Below, piece by piece: positions 38,161 to 49,130 of a DNA stretch of 64,000 bases; the stretch's first letter is position 1, and every line of letters starts with the position of its first letter. The translations under genes were made by a program, and so were the position numbers. Under the pieces are notes generated by a model. It did not search any database. It saw only the letters and a program-made list of their open reading frames with translations, and was not told the DNA's origin. The stretch is taken from the NCBI GenBank assembly GCA_001692895.1, contig KV748177.1:1922001-1986000 (forward strand). The letters run 5' to 3'. The DNA comes from Cenococcum geophilum 1.58 (taxonomy: Eukaryota > Ascomycota > Dothideomycetes > Gloniales > Gloniaceae).

Positions 38161-38830
38161 GCTAAAATAGTATTAAATGGACTAATGCTTATAATAACCA
38201 GATTTGTATTTACGGAAGTAATTTAACTATAAAGTAAAATATATATATATTGTTATATTGCTTAATATAGAATTCCGTTTAAACTTTTAGTAACCCTAAC
38301 TATTCCTACCTCTTATTCCTTTAATAAATTTGCCTAAATACTTAAGTTTTAGGTTTTTAAAAATAAGTTTATAGAAAATATAGCTAGGGCAATTGTTATA
38401 GTTTAATTAAAGGATCTATTATGTCCCTTAAAACTAAAGGTTAATTTTTCTAAAGAATAAATTTATGTTAGCGTAAATCGAAATCTTGATTCTGAAGTTG
38501 TTTTTCTAGAAAACGAATTTGGAATCCAGTTTAGCGTATACTAGATTAGAAAAATTAAAATCTAAACTCTATAGAACTATACCTTAAATGTAGGAGAATT
38601 AATATACTATTAAAGGCAGTGCTTAGGATTCCGTATAAATGCTCTAATATTAACCTTCTTATATAACTATAGCCCTTTTAAACTTTCTTTATTTTCTGCC
38701 TTTAAGATTTTTTGCTATATCTACCTCTGCTTATACCCCTCCTTATAGGGTTAATTAAGTTAAGTTAACCCTCTTACTAGGTCGATAGCCCGGTAATAAT
38801 CGCTTCTATAGCTATAGTGGCCCTTTATCT
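38160..38830. other. Spacer containing two-block repeat copy 2
   Basis: No gene recognised apart from the dispersed repeat at 38502-38625 described separately. Confidence 0.5.
38502..38625 (-). repeat. Dispersed two-block repeat, copy 2 (order B-A)
   Basis: On the minus strand this reads block B first (38625-38576, taagcactgcc...ttaattctcct...tttaagg) and then block A (38564-38502, tagattttaattttt...ttttctaga). The same blocks at 3164-3281 are in the order A-B. Both copies are RIP-mutated independently. Confidence 0.75.
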
Positions 38831-38834
38831 AGTT

Positions 38835-39614
38835 AACCTTTCTTTAGAACTCCTCTTTATAGTTATAGATTATCTTAATCTAGCGAGTTTAAGCTTACTT
38901 AGTTAGTCGGCGAATTATCTATATATAGCTCTAATAAGCAAGCTTTATTTTATCGCTCTTATGTATACCTACGAGCTCTCTAGCTATCTAATAACTAGAC
39001 TTAGTAACGTTATACTCTACTATGGAGAAAGAAAAAGGGGGTTAGTTTTAAAATGGGCCGCTATTTACGACCGCGTATTTACTTTTAAATCCTTATTAAA
39101 AAAAAAAAAGGTTAATATCTACCTAAGAGATCCTTATGGAAATACATTGTTACACCTCCTAGTGGGGTAAGGAAAAACTATTTTAATAAAGCTACTGCTT
39201 AAGGCGGGAGTAGATGTCTTAGAGCGTAATATTTCCGGCTTTACGCTATTATATTTTGCTACTAGATGGGGATTTACGGATGCTATTTAACTTCTTATTA
39301 ATAAGGGCGCAGATATCTCTGCTAATTAGATTAGGGATTTAGGGAGGGACTTTTGGGATATAAGCCTATTTAATTAAGGCGCTAATACACTACTGCACTA
39401 TGCGGCTAATAACGGATATATGGATATACTTCGGCTACTTATTAAGGCAGGTGCTAATATTAACGCACTAAGCCAGTATAGGCGTATAGCGGCGAGTAGC
39501 GTAAGCGTTATTTTAGGTATAGCTAATATTCTTAAATTCCTTATAGAGCTTAGGGCTCGTACTCCTTCTATAGTAAGGGTTTTGGCTTATATACGCCGTT
39601 TAAGGAAGAATTAA
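38835..39614 (+). pseudogene. F-box/ankyrin protein relict
   Basis: An F-box begins at 38835 (NLSLELLFIVIDYLNLASLS) and continues in the same frame through KLYFIALMYTYELSSYL, the linker LVLKWAAIYDR and ankyrin repeats (GNTLLHLLVG, TILIKLLLKAGVDV, NTLLHYAANNGYMDILRLLI-KAGANI). Two segments are still open (38961-39170 and 39420-39614), and both share the frame of the F-box. Only four or five TAG/TAA stops interrupt about 260 codons, so this is the best preserved relict of the AT-rich island. It probably was an SCF-type substrate receptor. Confidence 0.88.
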
Positions 39615-39679
39615 ATTAATTAAGTAGTGTTACCGTAACTCGAAATAAATCTTCGGTCCGTAATATTTAAAGGCTATTT

Positions 39680-40585
39680 TTATATGTGGCGTAAATATAT
39701 ATTAGGCGGAGCTTAAAAGGCCATTTAGAACAGTTTCGCTAATATATAGTTTTTATATAAGTAATTAACTAAAAGGCAGCGTTAGCTAATAGTTAGGATA
39801 TAAAAGAAAATCTTAGTATAGTCCTTAGTGTAGTAGCTATTTTACCAAAATAGGAGGGTAAATCCGTTAGTTAGGCAATATAAAGTTATATTTATTTTAG
39901 TTTTTTTAAGAATAAGGCATATCTAATAAGAGTTACCCTATGCTTTTTCCGTAGAATTTACTATTAGAAGGAACCCTAACTATTTATTAGTGGAATATAC
40001 TTAAAGAAATACGTAGGCAAGTCTATAAAGGTATCTCTTAATAGTTCTATTAAAGTATCCTATATAGACACAAAAACATCTAATAGTGCGATCCCGTAAC
40101 TAAAAACACTTTAACTAAAGTATAAGAGTAATAAAATACTTATAGACCGTTACTAATATTACTTAAAGCTGACTGTTATTGCATTAGTAAAGTATAAAAG
40201 GTTTACGCATATTACTTACTTACTATTAACGTCCTTAAAAGACTTAACCTTAACCCTTATGCTTAGGAAGATAGGAGCGCTTATCTTTATCCTTAAATAT
40301 AAGGTCTAGGCAGTTCTTCTTATTTAGGGGCGTTAGAGGACTATCTTCTAGATTATCGTCGTAAGTAGGTAAGTGTCCCCTATTTAACGGCCGATAGTTA
40401 TAAGTGTTATAGCCCCTGTAGAGCTAGTAACGGAAGTTATGGGCTAGCTCTCGTGCTTAACTAAGAAGGTTACGTCTTAGATAGTCCTGTAGAAGATAGA
40501 TTGTCTCTAAAGGAGTGCTTTATTTTATATAATAAAAAGGTCCTAAAGAATATCCGCGGATATAGACGATAATGTATATATTCTC
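39680..40585 (-). pseudogene. Unrecognised coding relict
   Basis: A minus-strand frame of about 300 codons is interrupted only by Gln/Trp-type stops and contains ETIYLLQDYLRRNLL, ARRPITSVTSSTGAITLI-like and SFKDVNSK segments. The uniform frame supports ancestral coding, but no family was recognised. Confidence 0.35.
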
Positions 40586-40589
40586 TTAG

Positions 40590-41290
40590 TCTTTTAAGCT
40601 ATAAAATAATAAATATATAAACGAGAAGAGTAATAGTAATAGCTTTAATAAGGAGTTTAAAGAGCATGGCAAATTATTTAGTAAAAGAAATTACTTAAAT
40701 ATTGTCCCATTCTATTTTATATATTATTATGGGTATCTAGCTTAATAGGGGCCTTTCTTTCACTCGCTTCCCTAGCTGGCGCTATTAAAGTTAAGGTTAT
40801 ATCTCTAAAATTAGTTTTCTATTTCCTAATTTATGATTCTACGATTTGTAAATCTAGATCCTATTTCCTAAATTATAGTTTTAGGATTTAGGATTCATGA
40901 AACTAGAAGAGGGATTAGGAAAATAGTTTCTCTGTCCTGCTTGCTAAAAGGCTACCTAACTTTTAAATTAATATAAGAGCCCTTTATGGGGTAGACTGGC
41001 TAGTATAGAGATGCTAATATACAATGACGTCTCTGTAGGGGAGGGGATATTATTTATACCTTATAAAGGCTAATTATAATCACGATTATAACTACACTAC
41101 GGTTAAAACGAGACACATTATTGTAATAAGGCGGTTAGGTTGTCTACTTTCCTAGGTTTATTTAACCTAGGCGACTTACCCTACCCTATTTTATATGCGT
41201 TTTATTAAATATTACTACCTACGCCTTAGCCGCTAGTTATAAGCCCCTGACTAAATCTTAGCAAAACTTTACTTATGTAGTAGAAGAGCA
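40590..41290. other. Spacer, nothing recognised
   Basis: AT-biased, no readable frame. A patch at 40.82-40.92 kb (ttttaggatttaggattca) is a further copy of the degenerate spacer motif. Confidence 0.4.
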
Positions 41291-41299
41291 TAAGATAAT

Positions 41300-43510
41300 G
41301 AAATATTATTTTATCTACTCTGCTAGCACCTTTAGATCCTTCTATGCTTGCTAGAGAATCTCTTTTATCTAGGAATAAAGCCCCCTATCTTTCTTCTCCT
41401 ACCTCCTATTTATTAGGAAAACTACCTTTTGCAGCTTATTAACCTATAGGACTAGTGGCTGGTAGTAAGGTATAAATGCCTTAGCTATATAATTAAGAAA
41501 ATGCCCTTCCCTATTTACTAGCCCTAATTTTAACTTAGCTAACTTAGTGGTATTCTTATAGTTCTAACGCTTAAACTTAATTAGACCGATATCTTTACCT
41601 AGCCCGTTATAGTGTACGTATATCTAGAAAAGCACCTAGAAAAACGACTCTAGATTATGCCTAAAGGAGTGTTTCTTGCCTAGAAGTACTCCTATAGCTA
41701 TAAATGCTCTTATACTAGTCTTACCCCGTGCTCCTAAAGGTCCTTCTTACTTCTCTTTAATTGCGAGATTGAAGTTAATTAAGAATGCCGGCTAAGAAGA
41801 ATTGTTGTCTTTTTTATTTATTATAAGGTTGCCTATTAAAATGTTATATTAGATAATACTAGCCTATATATATAAAGACTTGTATCCTTTAATGCCACCC
41901 TTTAGTGTAGTAAGTATTGTAGCCCAAGAGCTTACCTTATAAAGAGGTTTTTTGTAGTTACTAGTAATAACGCGTTAATATACGCGATTCTATACAATAG
42001 AGCGCTTAGTTGGAAAGGTTGAATATAGGCGCTTACCGGGCGGTAATGGGGCGCTGTAGCTGGAAGACCTCTTTTTGCTAGAACTGCGGCCTTTCCTTAT
42101 ACTAATTTGCGCTACGGCCGATTTTAGAGGCATTATTAAGCCTTTTGGCTTATAGTTTGTTGCTTTTATAATATCTAGCCCCTTACGGATATTAAAGATG
42201 TTATTATTTTGTCTACCTATGTAAATAGTCTTATGGTAATAGTACCTGGCTATATTAACTACTCCTTTCTCTATTACCTTAAGTAGTAGTTTATCTTCTT
42301 TCTCGCGCTCTAGGTACTGCTATGAGTCTTTAATAATAAGGGGTATCTTAGGTGTCCCTTTACGGTATACTTTTTAGCAAGTAGTTGCTCGACTAGTGAC
42401 ATAGCATATACGCTTTATAAGTTTGTTAAAGATAAGACGCTTAGTCTAACTGTTGCGTATAACCTTAATATATTATTTACTGTCCGATATTAGAATAGTA
42501 AGGTTAAACCCAAGCTGCTCCTTATTTATTTAGAGAAATTCTAATATCGCTAAGGTAAATTATAGTCTGTCTTTATTAATATTAAATAATAATAATATAA
42601 TGCCTCCTACCTAGTTATACTCCTATAACCATATAATAGATCTATAGAGGGTAAAGCCTAGAACGAAGCGACGAGTGTCCTAAGTAGCGAAGACTTCTCT
42701 TATATATTTCCCTAAATTAAACTATGCCTGTGAGGGTATATTGGTGTTTAAATTACTCTTTAGCTCTCCTAGCATAAGTATATGCGACTAATAGCATTAA
42801 GAGCTTTCGCTAGCTATTAGATTATCTATAAAACCGATATTTAGCTTTTGCTTCGCCGTAGACCCTTATAAGGGCTGCTTAGTGTATATAACGAGCTTTT
42901 GTTATATCTTTAGGGCAGACCTATACTCTTCTATAAAGCCTAAAAATAATCCAATTAGGTTATTAAACCACTTTAGGATATCATCTTGCTCTACGCTTTT
43001 AGGCCAGTTACGCTAGCCGCCCTTGGCGTATAGCGGATTATCCCCTTCCTTATATTTCTTAAAAATGGCGGCGCTTACCGCCTTAAGGCCTTTTACTTTC
43101 CTAAAGAATACTTTATATAAGTTAGGAATCCCAACGTAAAGAGGGCCTAGCTCCTCCTTTAGAACATTATCTACGTATTTTTTATGTTTAGATGAGTTAG
43201 CAAAGCTACTTATATTGCGTTAATATAGAGTTTAAATATGGAATGGCAGCGGTTGGGGGAGAGGTGTAGACTCTATTATAGTGGCGATAGCATTACTCTA
43301 TACGTCCTTATCTAATTCGCAATTAAGAACTGTTTTTAGGAGAGGAGTAAACCGTTTAATATTAAAGTTGTTAGAATTAACTAAGGAGCTAAGTTGGAGA
43401 AGGTCGCTATGAAGAGTGCCACGGCTAGCGCTAGATAGCAGTAATTAAGTAGTAGGAAGGTTTTGTAATACTAGGATAAGGTTAACTATAAGATTTTTAA
43501 GCCCTATATA
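41300..43510 (-). pseudogene. FunK1-type fungal protein kinase relict
   Basis: On the minus strand nearly the whole FunK1 architecture is legible: an amino-terminal segment FANSSKHKKYVDNVLKEELG (about 43.2 kb), the signature KKYKEGDNPLYAKGG (43.02-43.07 kb) followed by DDILKWFNNLIGLFLGF, then FVLGFTLYRSIIWL, a Ser/Arg-rich linker (42.0-42.1 kb), the catalytic loop and the activation region. The catalytic Asp codon has become Asn (41843-41845, read Y-N-I-L) and the metal-binding D-L-D reads N-F-N (41768-41776). The tail includes HSFRHNLESFFQVLFQIYVH. Length of about 735 codons fits the family. FunK1 kinases are expanded in Pezizomycotina; their substrates are unknown. Confidence 0.92.
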
Positions 43511-44815
43511 TGTTAGAGGGGACTTATTGGATAAATTAATAAATACCTTTATTGCCTATCTGATGCAATGAGTCTAAAGAGCTAGGGATGCCTAGATTCT
43601 AATAAGTTAAGTTAAATAAATCGCGAAAGTTATTTAGTCCTTCCTTAATAGGCTTTGTTTTAATTATCTTTAATCTAGAGAGATTTACTATTATAAGCGA
43701 ACGCGCTAAGAGCTATATTAGGAGGGCCGCGTAGTAGGTAGGTAGGTAGGCGAGAAGAGGAGATTAAAGAGGCTAGCATATAAGGACGGTATAATAGTAG
43801 ATAAGTGTAGGGAGGCTAAGAATATGTTAAGCGCGTCTTGTAATAAGGAAATGACTAAAGAGAAAAGTATAAGGAAGGAAGTAAGGTAGGAGTAAATATA
43901 GAAGATTAAAGATTGGGTGTGGAAAAGTTAAGCCGATCTAATATAGCTCGGACTGAGGCTTTATAGGGCTTAGTTAAATATTAAGCTATAATAACCGGTT
44001 TTAGTTTGTTTTATAACGCGTAAGGCTCTAATATAATAGGGCTCCCGAGAGTAGGTTAACTAGGGTTAGTTATATAAGCGCCTATGTATAATTACGTAGC
44101 TGGTTTTAAAATAAGCTAAACCTAATATACTAGATATAGACAGTTAACCTCTTTTTACAGCAGTTAATCGACCCGTTCCCTGAAATTAGGATTTAGTTTC
44201 TTAAAATTAGATCCGGTTTTTAGAATCGCGTCCTTTTTATAATAGTTAATTAGCTGTCTCCTAGGGCTAGGGTTAGGGCTTAGCTTTAGGGTTGGGTTGC
44301 GATTTAAGCTAGGGTAAAAATAGCCCTATACTTACCCCTCCTAAGACTATTAAGCCGCTTAGCTTAATACTATCCCTTACACCGTCGTTAGCTATATAGA
44401 TGTGGCCTATACGCGATCTTAAGAATATTAAAACCTTAACTACTAAAGTATTGCGGTAGAATTACTAACCGCCCGTAAATAAGTAGGTTTACCTTTTTAG
44501 CCGTATTTAGTATATTTGGCCTAGTAAGCGTTCCTAATAGTTAATAGGCCCGTTTCCTAAAAACAGAATTAGGATACGGTCTTTAGAATTAGAATATAGT
44601 CTTTAGAATTAGACCCAGTTCTTAGAATAAGATTTAGTTCTTAGAGTTACAACTTAGGCTAATATTAAGGGATATATCCTATATTTATTCTTAACATTCC
44701 CACCTTATTAATATGAAATTTAGAGTTAACCTATACCCTAGTTATTCTATAAAAACACTAAAGAGCTACTAAGCTATTAATTATTTATTATAGTTATATA
44801 TCTAAAGCAAAGATC
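43510..44815. other. Spacer with short degenerate repeats
   Basis: No gene recognised. At 44.17-44.23 and 44.54-44.66 kb the motif ttaga-ttaga/gattta-gttcttagaa is repeated several times with a period near 20 bp. At 44.26-44.30 kb a short run contains ggttaggg and tttaggg, but it is too short and degenerate to call interstitial telomere. Confidence 0.5.
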
Positions 44816-45330
44816 ACTATTAAGGTTAAAGCGAGCTATAAATAAGAACTTTTGAAAGCAAAAGGGGACCTTCTTAGAAAAGGCTGATAGATTAAAGCAA
44901 TACTTTGACGTAGATTGCTATATTCTTATACGGCGCAATGGTCGATTTTATATTTATACGTTTATAGATTAACCTATATAGCCTCTAAACCTATAAGACC
45001 TAGTAGGCCCTCTTCTTGCTATTATTATATGGAATATACTAACTGTTTTAAAGGAAAGGTTCTATCCTATTTTAGTTAAGAAGACTCTAGCACATTTTGA
45101 CTAGGTTAAAGAGGATAGGTCGATAAAGGTTAATTCTAAGATATCTGTAAAGTGACGACCTTAAGAACTAAGCAAGTTATAGGGCAGCTGACTTATTACT
45201 ACTAAGTATATAAAGGTGGAGGACTTATTAAGCTTACTTACTATAAGCGAGTCTTTAACTTTAATCTAATATATAAGAACTTATTTATTTACGTGCGGAT
45301 AATAATAAGAGATTCTTAACATAGAAGCAA
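44815..45330 (+). pseudogene. MADS-box-like protein relict, copy 1
   Basis: A plus frame reads RAINKNF-stop-KQKGTFLEKADRL and continues KQYFDVDCYILIRRNGRFYIYT. This matches the core of a MADS box (basic start, T-F/L-x-x-K-A-x-x-L, then a hydrophobic beta strand) as found in short fungal MADS-like proteins. The following Pro-rich segment (QPIQPLNLQDL) and a less clear tail reach about 45.3 kb. MADS-box proteins bind DNA as dimers. The assignment rests on pattern, so it is moderate. Confidence 0.55.
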
Positions 45331-45462
45331 CTATATAAAAACATAATACTAAGCTAAGGAAATCCTAATTAACGCCTTAATTTTTAATAAATGCTAAAAG
45401 AGATAAACGTGATTGCGAAAATCTTTATAAGAAATTTCTTATTCCTTAAAGTAGAAAGTATA

Positions 45463-45516
45463 GTTAAGGTTAAAGTAAGCTATAAATGATAATTTTCGAA
45501 AGCATTTAGTGACCTT
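45463..45516 (+). pseudogene. MADS-box-like relict, copy 2, 5' fragment
   Basis: This fragment repeats the start of copy 1 (aaggttaaag-aagctataaat, reading AINDNFRKHLVTL) and stops abruptly where two inverted-repeat elements begin. The gene resumes at 46526 with NKADRL, so the break falls inside the MADS box. Confidence 0.6.
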
Positions 45517-45520
45517 AGAA

Positions 45521-45931
45521 GTCTGTTTTACCTTATACACAGTCCTACCTTATATACGGCACCAAAATTATACAAAACACGTCTTTTTAAAATGCTTATA
45601 TCTTAATAACCATAATAGCTATTTATATAAAATTTTAAATATAGTTTATTAAATAGTAAGAAAAGCTTTTTATAAAATCATTTTTTTAAAATTAGACTTT
45701 ATACAATATATTTTATTTTTTAACCTATATAAAAGTGATTTTCTTTTATATTTTACTATAAATTATATTATTTTTATATTTTTATTTTATAAAAAGCTTT
45801 TCTTATTATTTAATAAGCTATATTTACAATTTTGTATAAATAGCTATTATGGTTATTAAGATATAAGTATTTTAAAAAGATGTATTTTGGTGCTGTGTAT
45901 AAGGTGGGACTGTATATAAGGTGGGACAGAC
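45521..45931. mobile_element. MITE-like element, long terminal inverted repeats
   Basis: A 411-bp nearly perfect inverted repeat: the left arm starts gtctgt---accttatacac and the right arm ends gtgtataaggtggga-cagac. The arms pair for about 150 bp (including ggcaccaaaat, tttttaaaat, cttatatcttaataacc and ataatagctattta). A short AT-rich centre holds no coding sequence. The arms carry independent RIP-type mismatches. No transposase is present, so it is a non-autonomous DNA element; superfamily undetermined. Confidence 0.9.
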
Positions 45932-45936
45932 TTTTA

Positions 45937-46525
45937 AGGCCTTATTTGGTGACTTTTTTTCTACCTATAAGATTCTACCGTTTTGACTACTAAAATTCGA
46001 CCTATTTGAATCTTTAACGCTAAATAGCTCTAATTGTAAGCGCTACGAGTTAATGCCTTGCAGGGGTGTAAAATGAACTAGTAGATGTCTATCGTTTAGT
46101 AGAATCGTTAATCGCGATTATGTGCTTAATATACACGATTAAAGACTTTATAAATTGGGCAGGATAGTATATAGATGGCCAGATTAACGTCGAAACGGCT
46201 AGGTAGGTGTTGAAAAGTACCTAGAGAGGTACTTTTTAATTTTTACCTATTTAATAACTATTTCGCGGCTAAGACTTAGAAATCGCGCACTCTATACTAC
46301 TTTAGGCCGTAGAATTACAGTAAACGCGATAAAGTTAAAACAGCCGTTTTAAGCCTTAATTTTAGCTGCTAAGCTATTTAAATAGGCTAATCTACTAAAC
46401 GGAAAGCCTAAACCTGTTTAATTTTTGACCTATTCAATTTATTTAACCTATTTATTCTATTTTAAATTTTTAGTGGTTAAAACGGTGGAATCTTATAGGT
46501 AGAAAAAAGTTACTAAATAAGGCCT
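45937..46525. mobile_element. Second MITE-like inverted-repeat element
   Basis: The left arm aggccttattt-gt-actttttt with tctacctataagatt and accgtttt (45937-46015) is mirrored by the right arm ending at 46525 (aaataaggcct). Arms of about 75 bp enclose about 440 bp without a recognisable gene. It lies directly beside the first MITE, and both together split the second MADS-like copy. Confidence 0.85.
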
Positions 46526-46910
46526 AAATAAAGCCGATAGATTATAGCGGTATTACTAGGCGGATATATATGTTATAGCGCGGCGTAATAGTTAATGTTA
46601 TCTAGTTATCTATACATCTATAGATTAGCCTTTATAGCCTCCAGACCCAGAAACCCTTATTTTCTTCTATTATTTTACAAACTAACTTCTATTTTAAGGA
46701 CAAATTCTATCTTCTACTAGTAAAGAAGACGCTAGTAAAGAGTAACTAGACTTAAATATATAATAGGGGAACGTGGTTCTGCTCGCTTTAGATACTAAGC
46801 TTAGTTAGATCTACTAACTTATTACTAATTAAGTATTTAAATGCGGTAAATACTTACTATAAGGGCAGGGCTAGTTCTAGCTTAAATCTAATATATAAAT
46901 TTCCTTTAAT
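46526..46910 (+). pseudogene. MADS-box-like relict, copy 2, 3' part
   Basis: It resumes at NKADRL-stop-RYY-stop-ADIYVIARRNS and continues IYTSID-stop-PL-stop-PPDPET, matching copy 1 at the same positions. Copies 1 and 2 are direct repeats about 1.65 kb apart, of which about 1 kb is the inserted MITE pair. The duplicate explains why both were targets for RIP. Confidence 0.6.
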
Positions 46911-46949
46911 AAGTAAACGATATAATAACTAAAGAGCGTACCATTTAAG

Positions 46950-48640
46950 CTAATAAATTTCCTCCTTAATTCTATAGACTTCTCTATCCTTAGACTAAGT
47001 ATGCCCTTTTCCTCTTAAATGCCGTAATTTTGTTTCTAGCCTTTATAACCTATTTACCTCTATAATCTAAAGTTTTATTACTGCCTCTCTTAAGAATATA
47101 GATTTCGTTTTAAAACCGCCTAATAGTATCTTCTATTTCTTTCTAGTTACTTCTTAAGCTATTAATCTGATCGTTAACCTTCCCTAGATAACCCATAATA
47201 TAGCGGTTGCTTTTTTTAAGGCTGCTAACTTTCCCTTTAAGTTGGCTAAGTTTATAGCTAAGTTAATTAACTAAGCTACCTAGTCTCTCTATTACCCCTA
47301 ATAGAGTAAGCTAAGGTTAATAAGCTTTATTAGAAGGAGTTACTAAACAGGCTATATTAAGACGACTTCTTTATCTTATTAGTGCGGGGTAAATATTTCC
47401 TTATAGTTTCTTCTGTATCGGCCTTATTATTCTCTAAATTACTCTTACGTTTTAGTACTAACTAGATATCCTACTTATATTAGTAAGCTAGCAAATAGAC
47501 AAAACTATGGGGAAGTAACTATCGCATACCTACCCTACTATATTAACGGCCTTATTGGAGCCCTTAGGATTAGAAATAAGCGGTATATCTTAGCTCTATT
47601 AGCGGTATCCTATAAAGGATTTAATATTTAGAGCGCACCTTAATCTAATATAATGTGGTATCCTCTATCGTGGCTTCTAAGTTGCTTATTATTAAAGAAA
47701 TAAGGCAGCTAATAGTTTAAGTGTCTTTATAAGAAAGTAAGGAGGGATTTCCTTAAAGGATACTATACTTAATATAGGTCTAGTTAAAGGATATAGAGGC
47801 CTTTTATATCCTGCTCCTCTTTACCGCTTAGCTAATAGGAGAGCTAATAGTAGGCTCCGCTTTAACTGTGCCTTAAAAGTTAAGCTAATTTACTAACTTA
47901 GGGATACTAGCATAGTATTACGAATGTACTATAATACAGCCATAATAAGAGCATAATCCTTCCTTATTTATACCCCACTTACTATACCTTTATAGGAGGG
48001 TTATATTAAACAATAAGGGCTAATATTAACTCCTTTCTTCTAATTATTCTAAGATGGCGATATAGAGGTAGCTAGTTAAGCGTTGCTTTATATAGCAATG
48101 CCCATCTAGTTACGTGGCTTTACTTAAGCCCTATTATACGCCTTAATGTAACTTCCTATTACCTTAATAAATTAATAGCTAACGAGCCTGGCTTAAGGTT
48201 AAGATAAGGTAAATAAGTAACTTAGCTTTTAGATAGCCCTAATAGTGTAGGGTTTAGAGGCGTTTATATAAAGTTATAAACTAAAACTAAAAGCTAATAA
48301 TAACCTCCTAATGACGCCTTACCTAGTAGGAGTAGCATTATATAGTTTACTCCTAACGCCCACCCTTTATAGAGCAGGACACTGCTTAAGCAGTAGACTT
48401 ATCTTAGCCAGTTAATCTTATATATTTACTCCCTATCTATAGCAAAGGAGCTATTAGTGCGTTATAAGATAGTTTAATTAATATTCTAGCTAAGCCCTTT
48501 ATAAGCGCTCCGCCTTATATAGGCGGTATAATAACTCCTATTAATCTGCCTTGCGTTAAGGGAGGACTTATATTTAAGATAGTGGGCAGCTAGTACTTAG
48601 AGGCATATAGACTTATACCCTTATTTATACGTTTTACTAC
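46950..48640 (-). pseudogene. Unrecognised relict with coiled-coil tail
   Basis: Minus-strand reading from about 48.6 kb leftwards gives a frame with RIP-type stops. It includes PTILNISPPLTQGRLIGVIIPP and the segment SLLSYKDTQTISCLISLIISN. It ends in a coiled coil (ERLGSLVN-stop-LSYKLSQLKGKVSSLKKSN, 47.3-47.1 kb). It could be an unrelated coiled-coil protein or a gag-like protein; no family was recognised. Confidence 0.4.
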
Positions 48641-49130
48641 ATCCTTATTTTTATAAGTAGTCGGTTTACTTTTTACTTATTATTTGTCTATTAGAACACT
48701 CTATCTTCTCCTTTTTTTACTAGCCATTCTATCTAGTTATTAATGTTAATCCTCCTTTCCTCTATAATAACTATTCTAGAATTTGCTTTAAATCCTCGCT
48801 TATAAAATTAACTAAAAAAAAAAAGCTAAACGCACTATTGTGGATTTAAGGCGTCGGTGTTAGCCTAAGTACTATTAAACTTCTTAGTCTTTACTATATA
48901 TAGGTACCCTCTAGACTATAAAATCGCCCTTCTCTATTCTACTCTTTCTAGGAACAATTAAAAGCCGTACTTATAATAGTATATTTAGATCTAGCAACAC
49001 TCTTAAAAGCCTATTAAGCAGCTTAAACGGGGTTTAACAATAAACGACCTAATAAAGAGGCTAGTATAGGCCTACGAAGATCCTTATATCCTAGGCTAAT
49101 AACTAAAAAGAAAAGGCTAAAAGTAGCTTT
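48640..49130. other. Probable 5' region of the CAX relict, unresolved
   Basis: No clear frame. It may hold the amino-terminal extension of the downstream Ca2+/H+ exchanger, but frames change and no motif confirms it. Confidence 0.3.

Noticed and set aside
44262..44300. Short run with ggttaggg and tttaggg, resembling fungal telomere repeats
   Set aside because: Only two or three degenerate units in a spacer that already holds similar AT/G-rich motifs; too weak to call an interstitial telomere.
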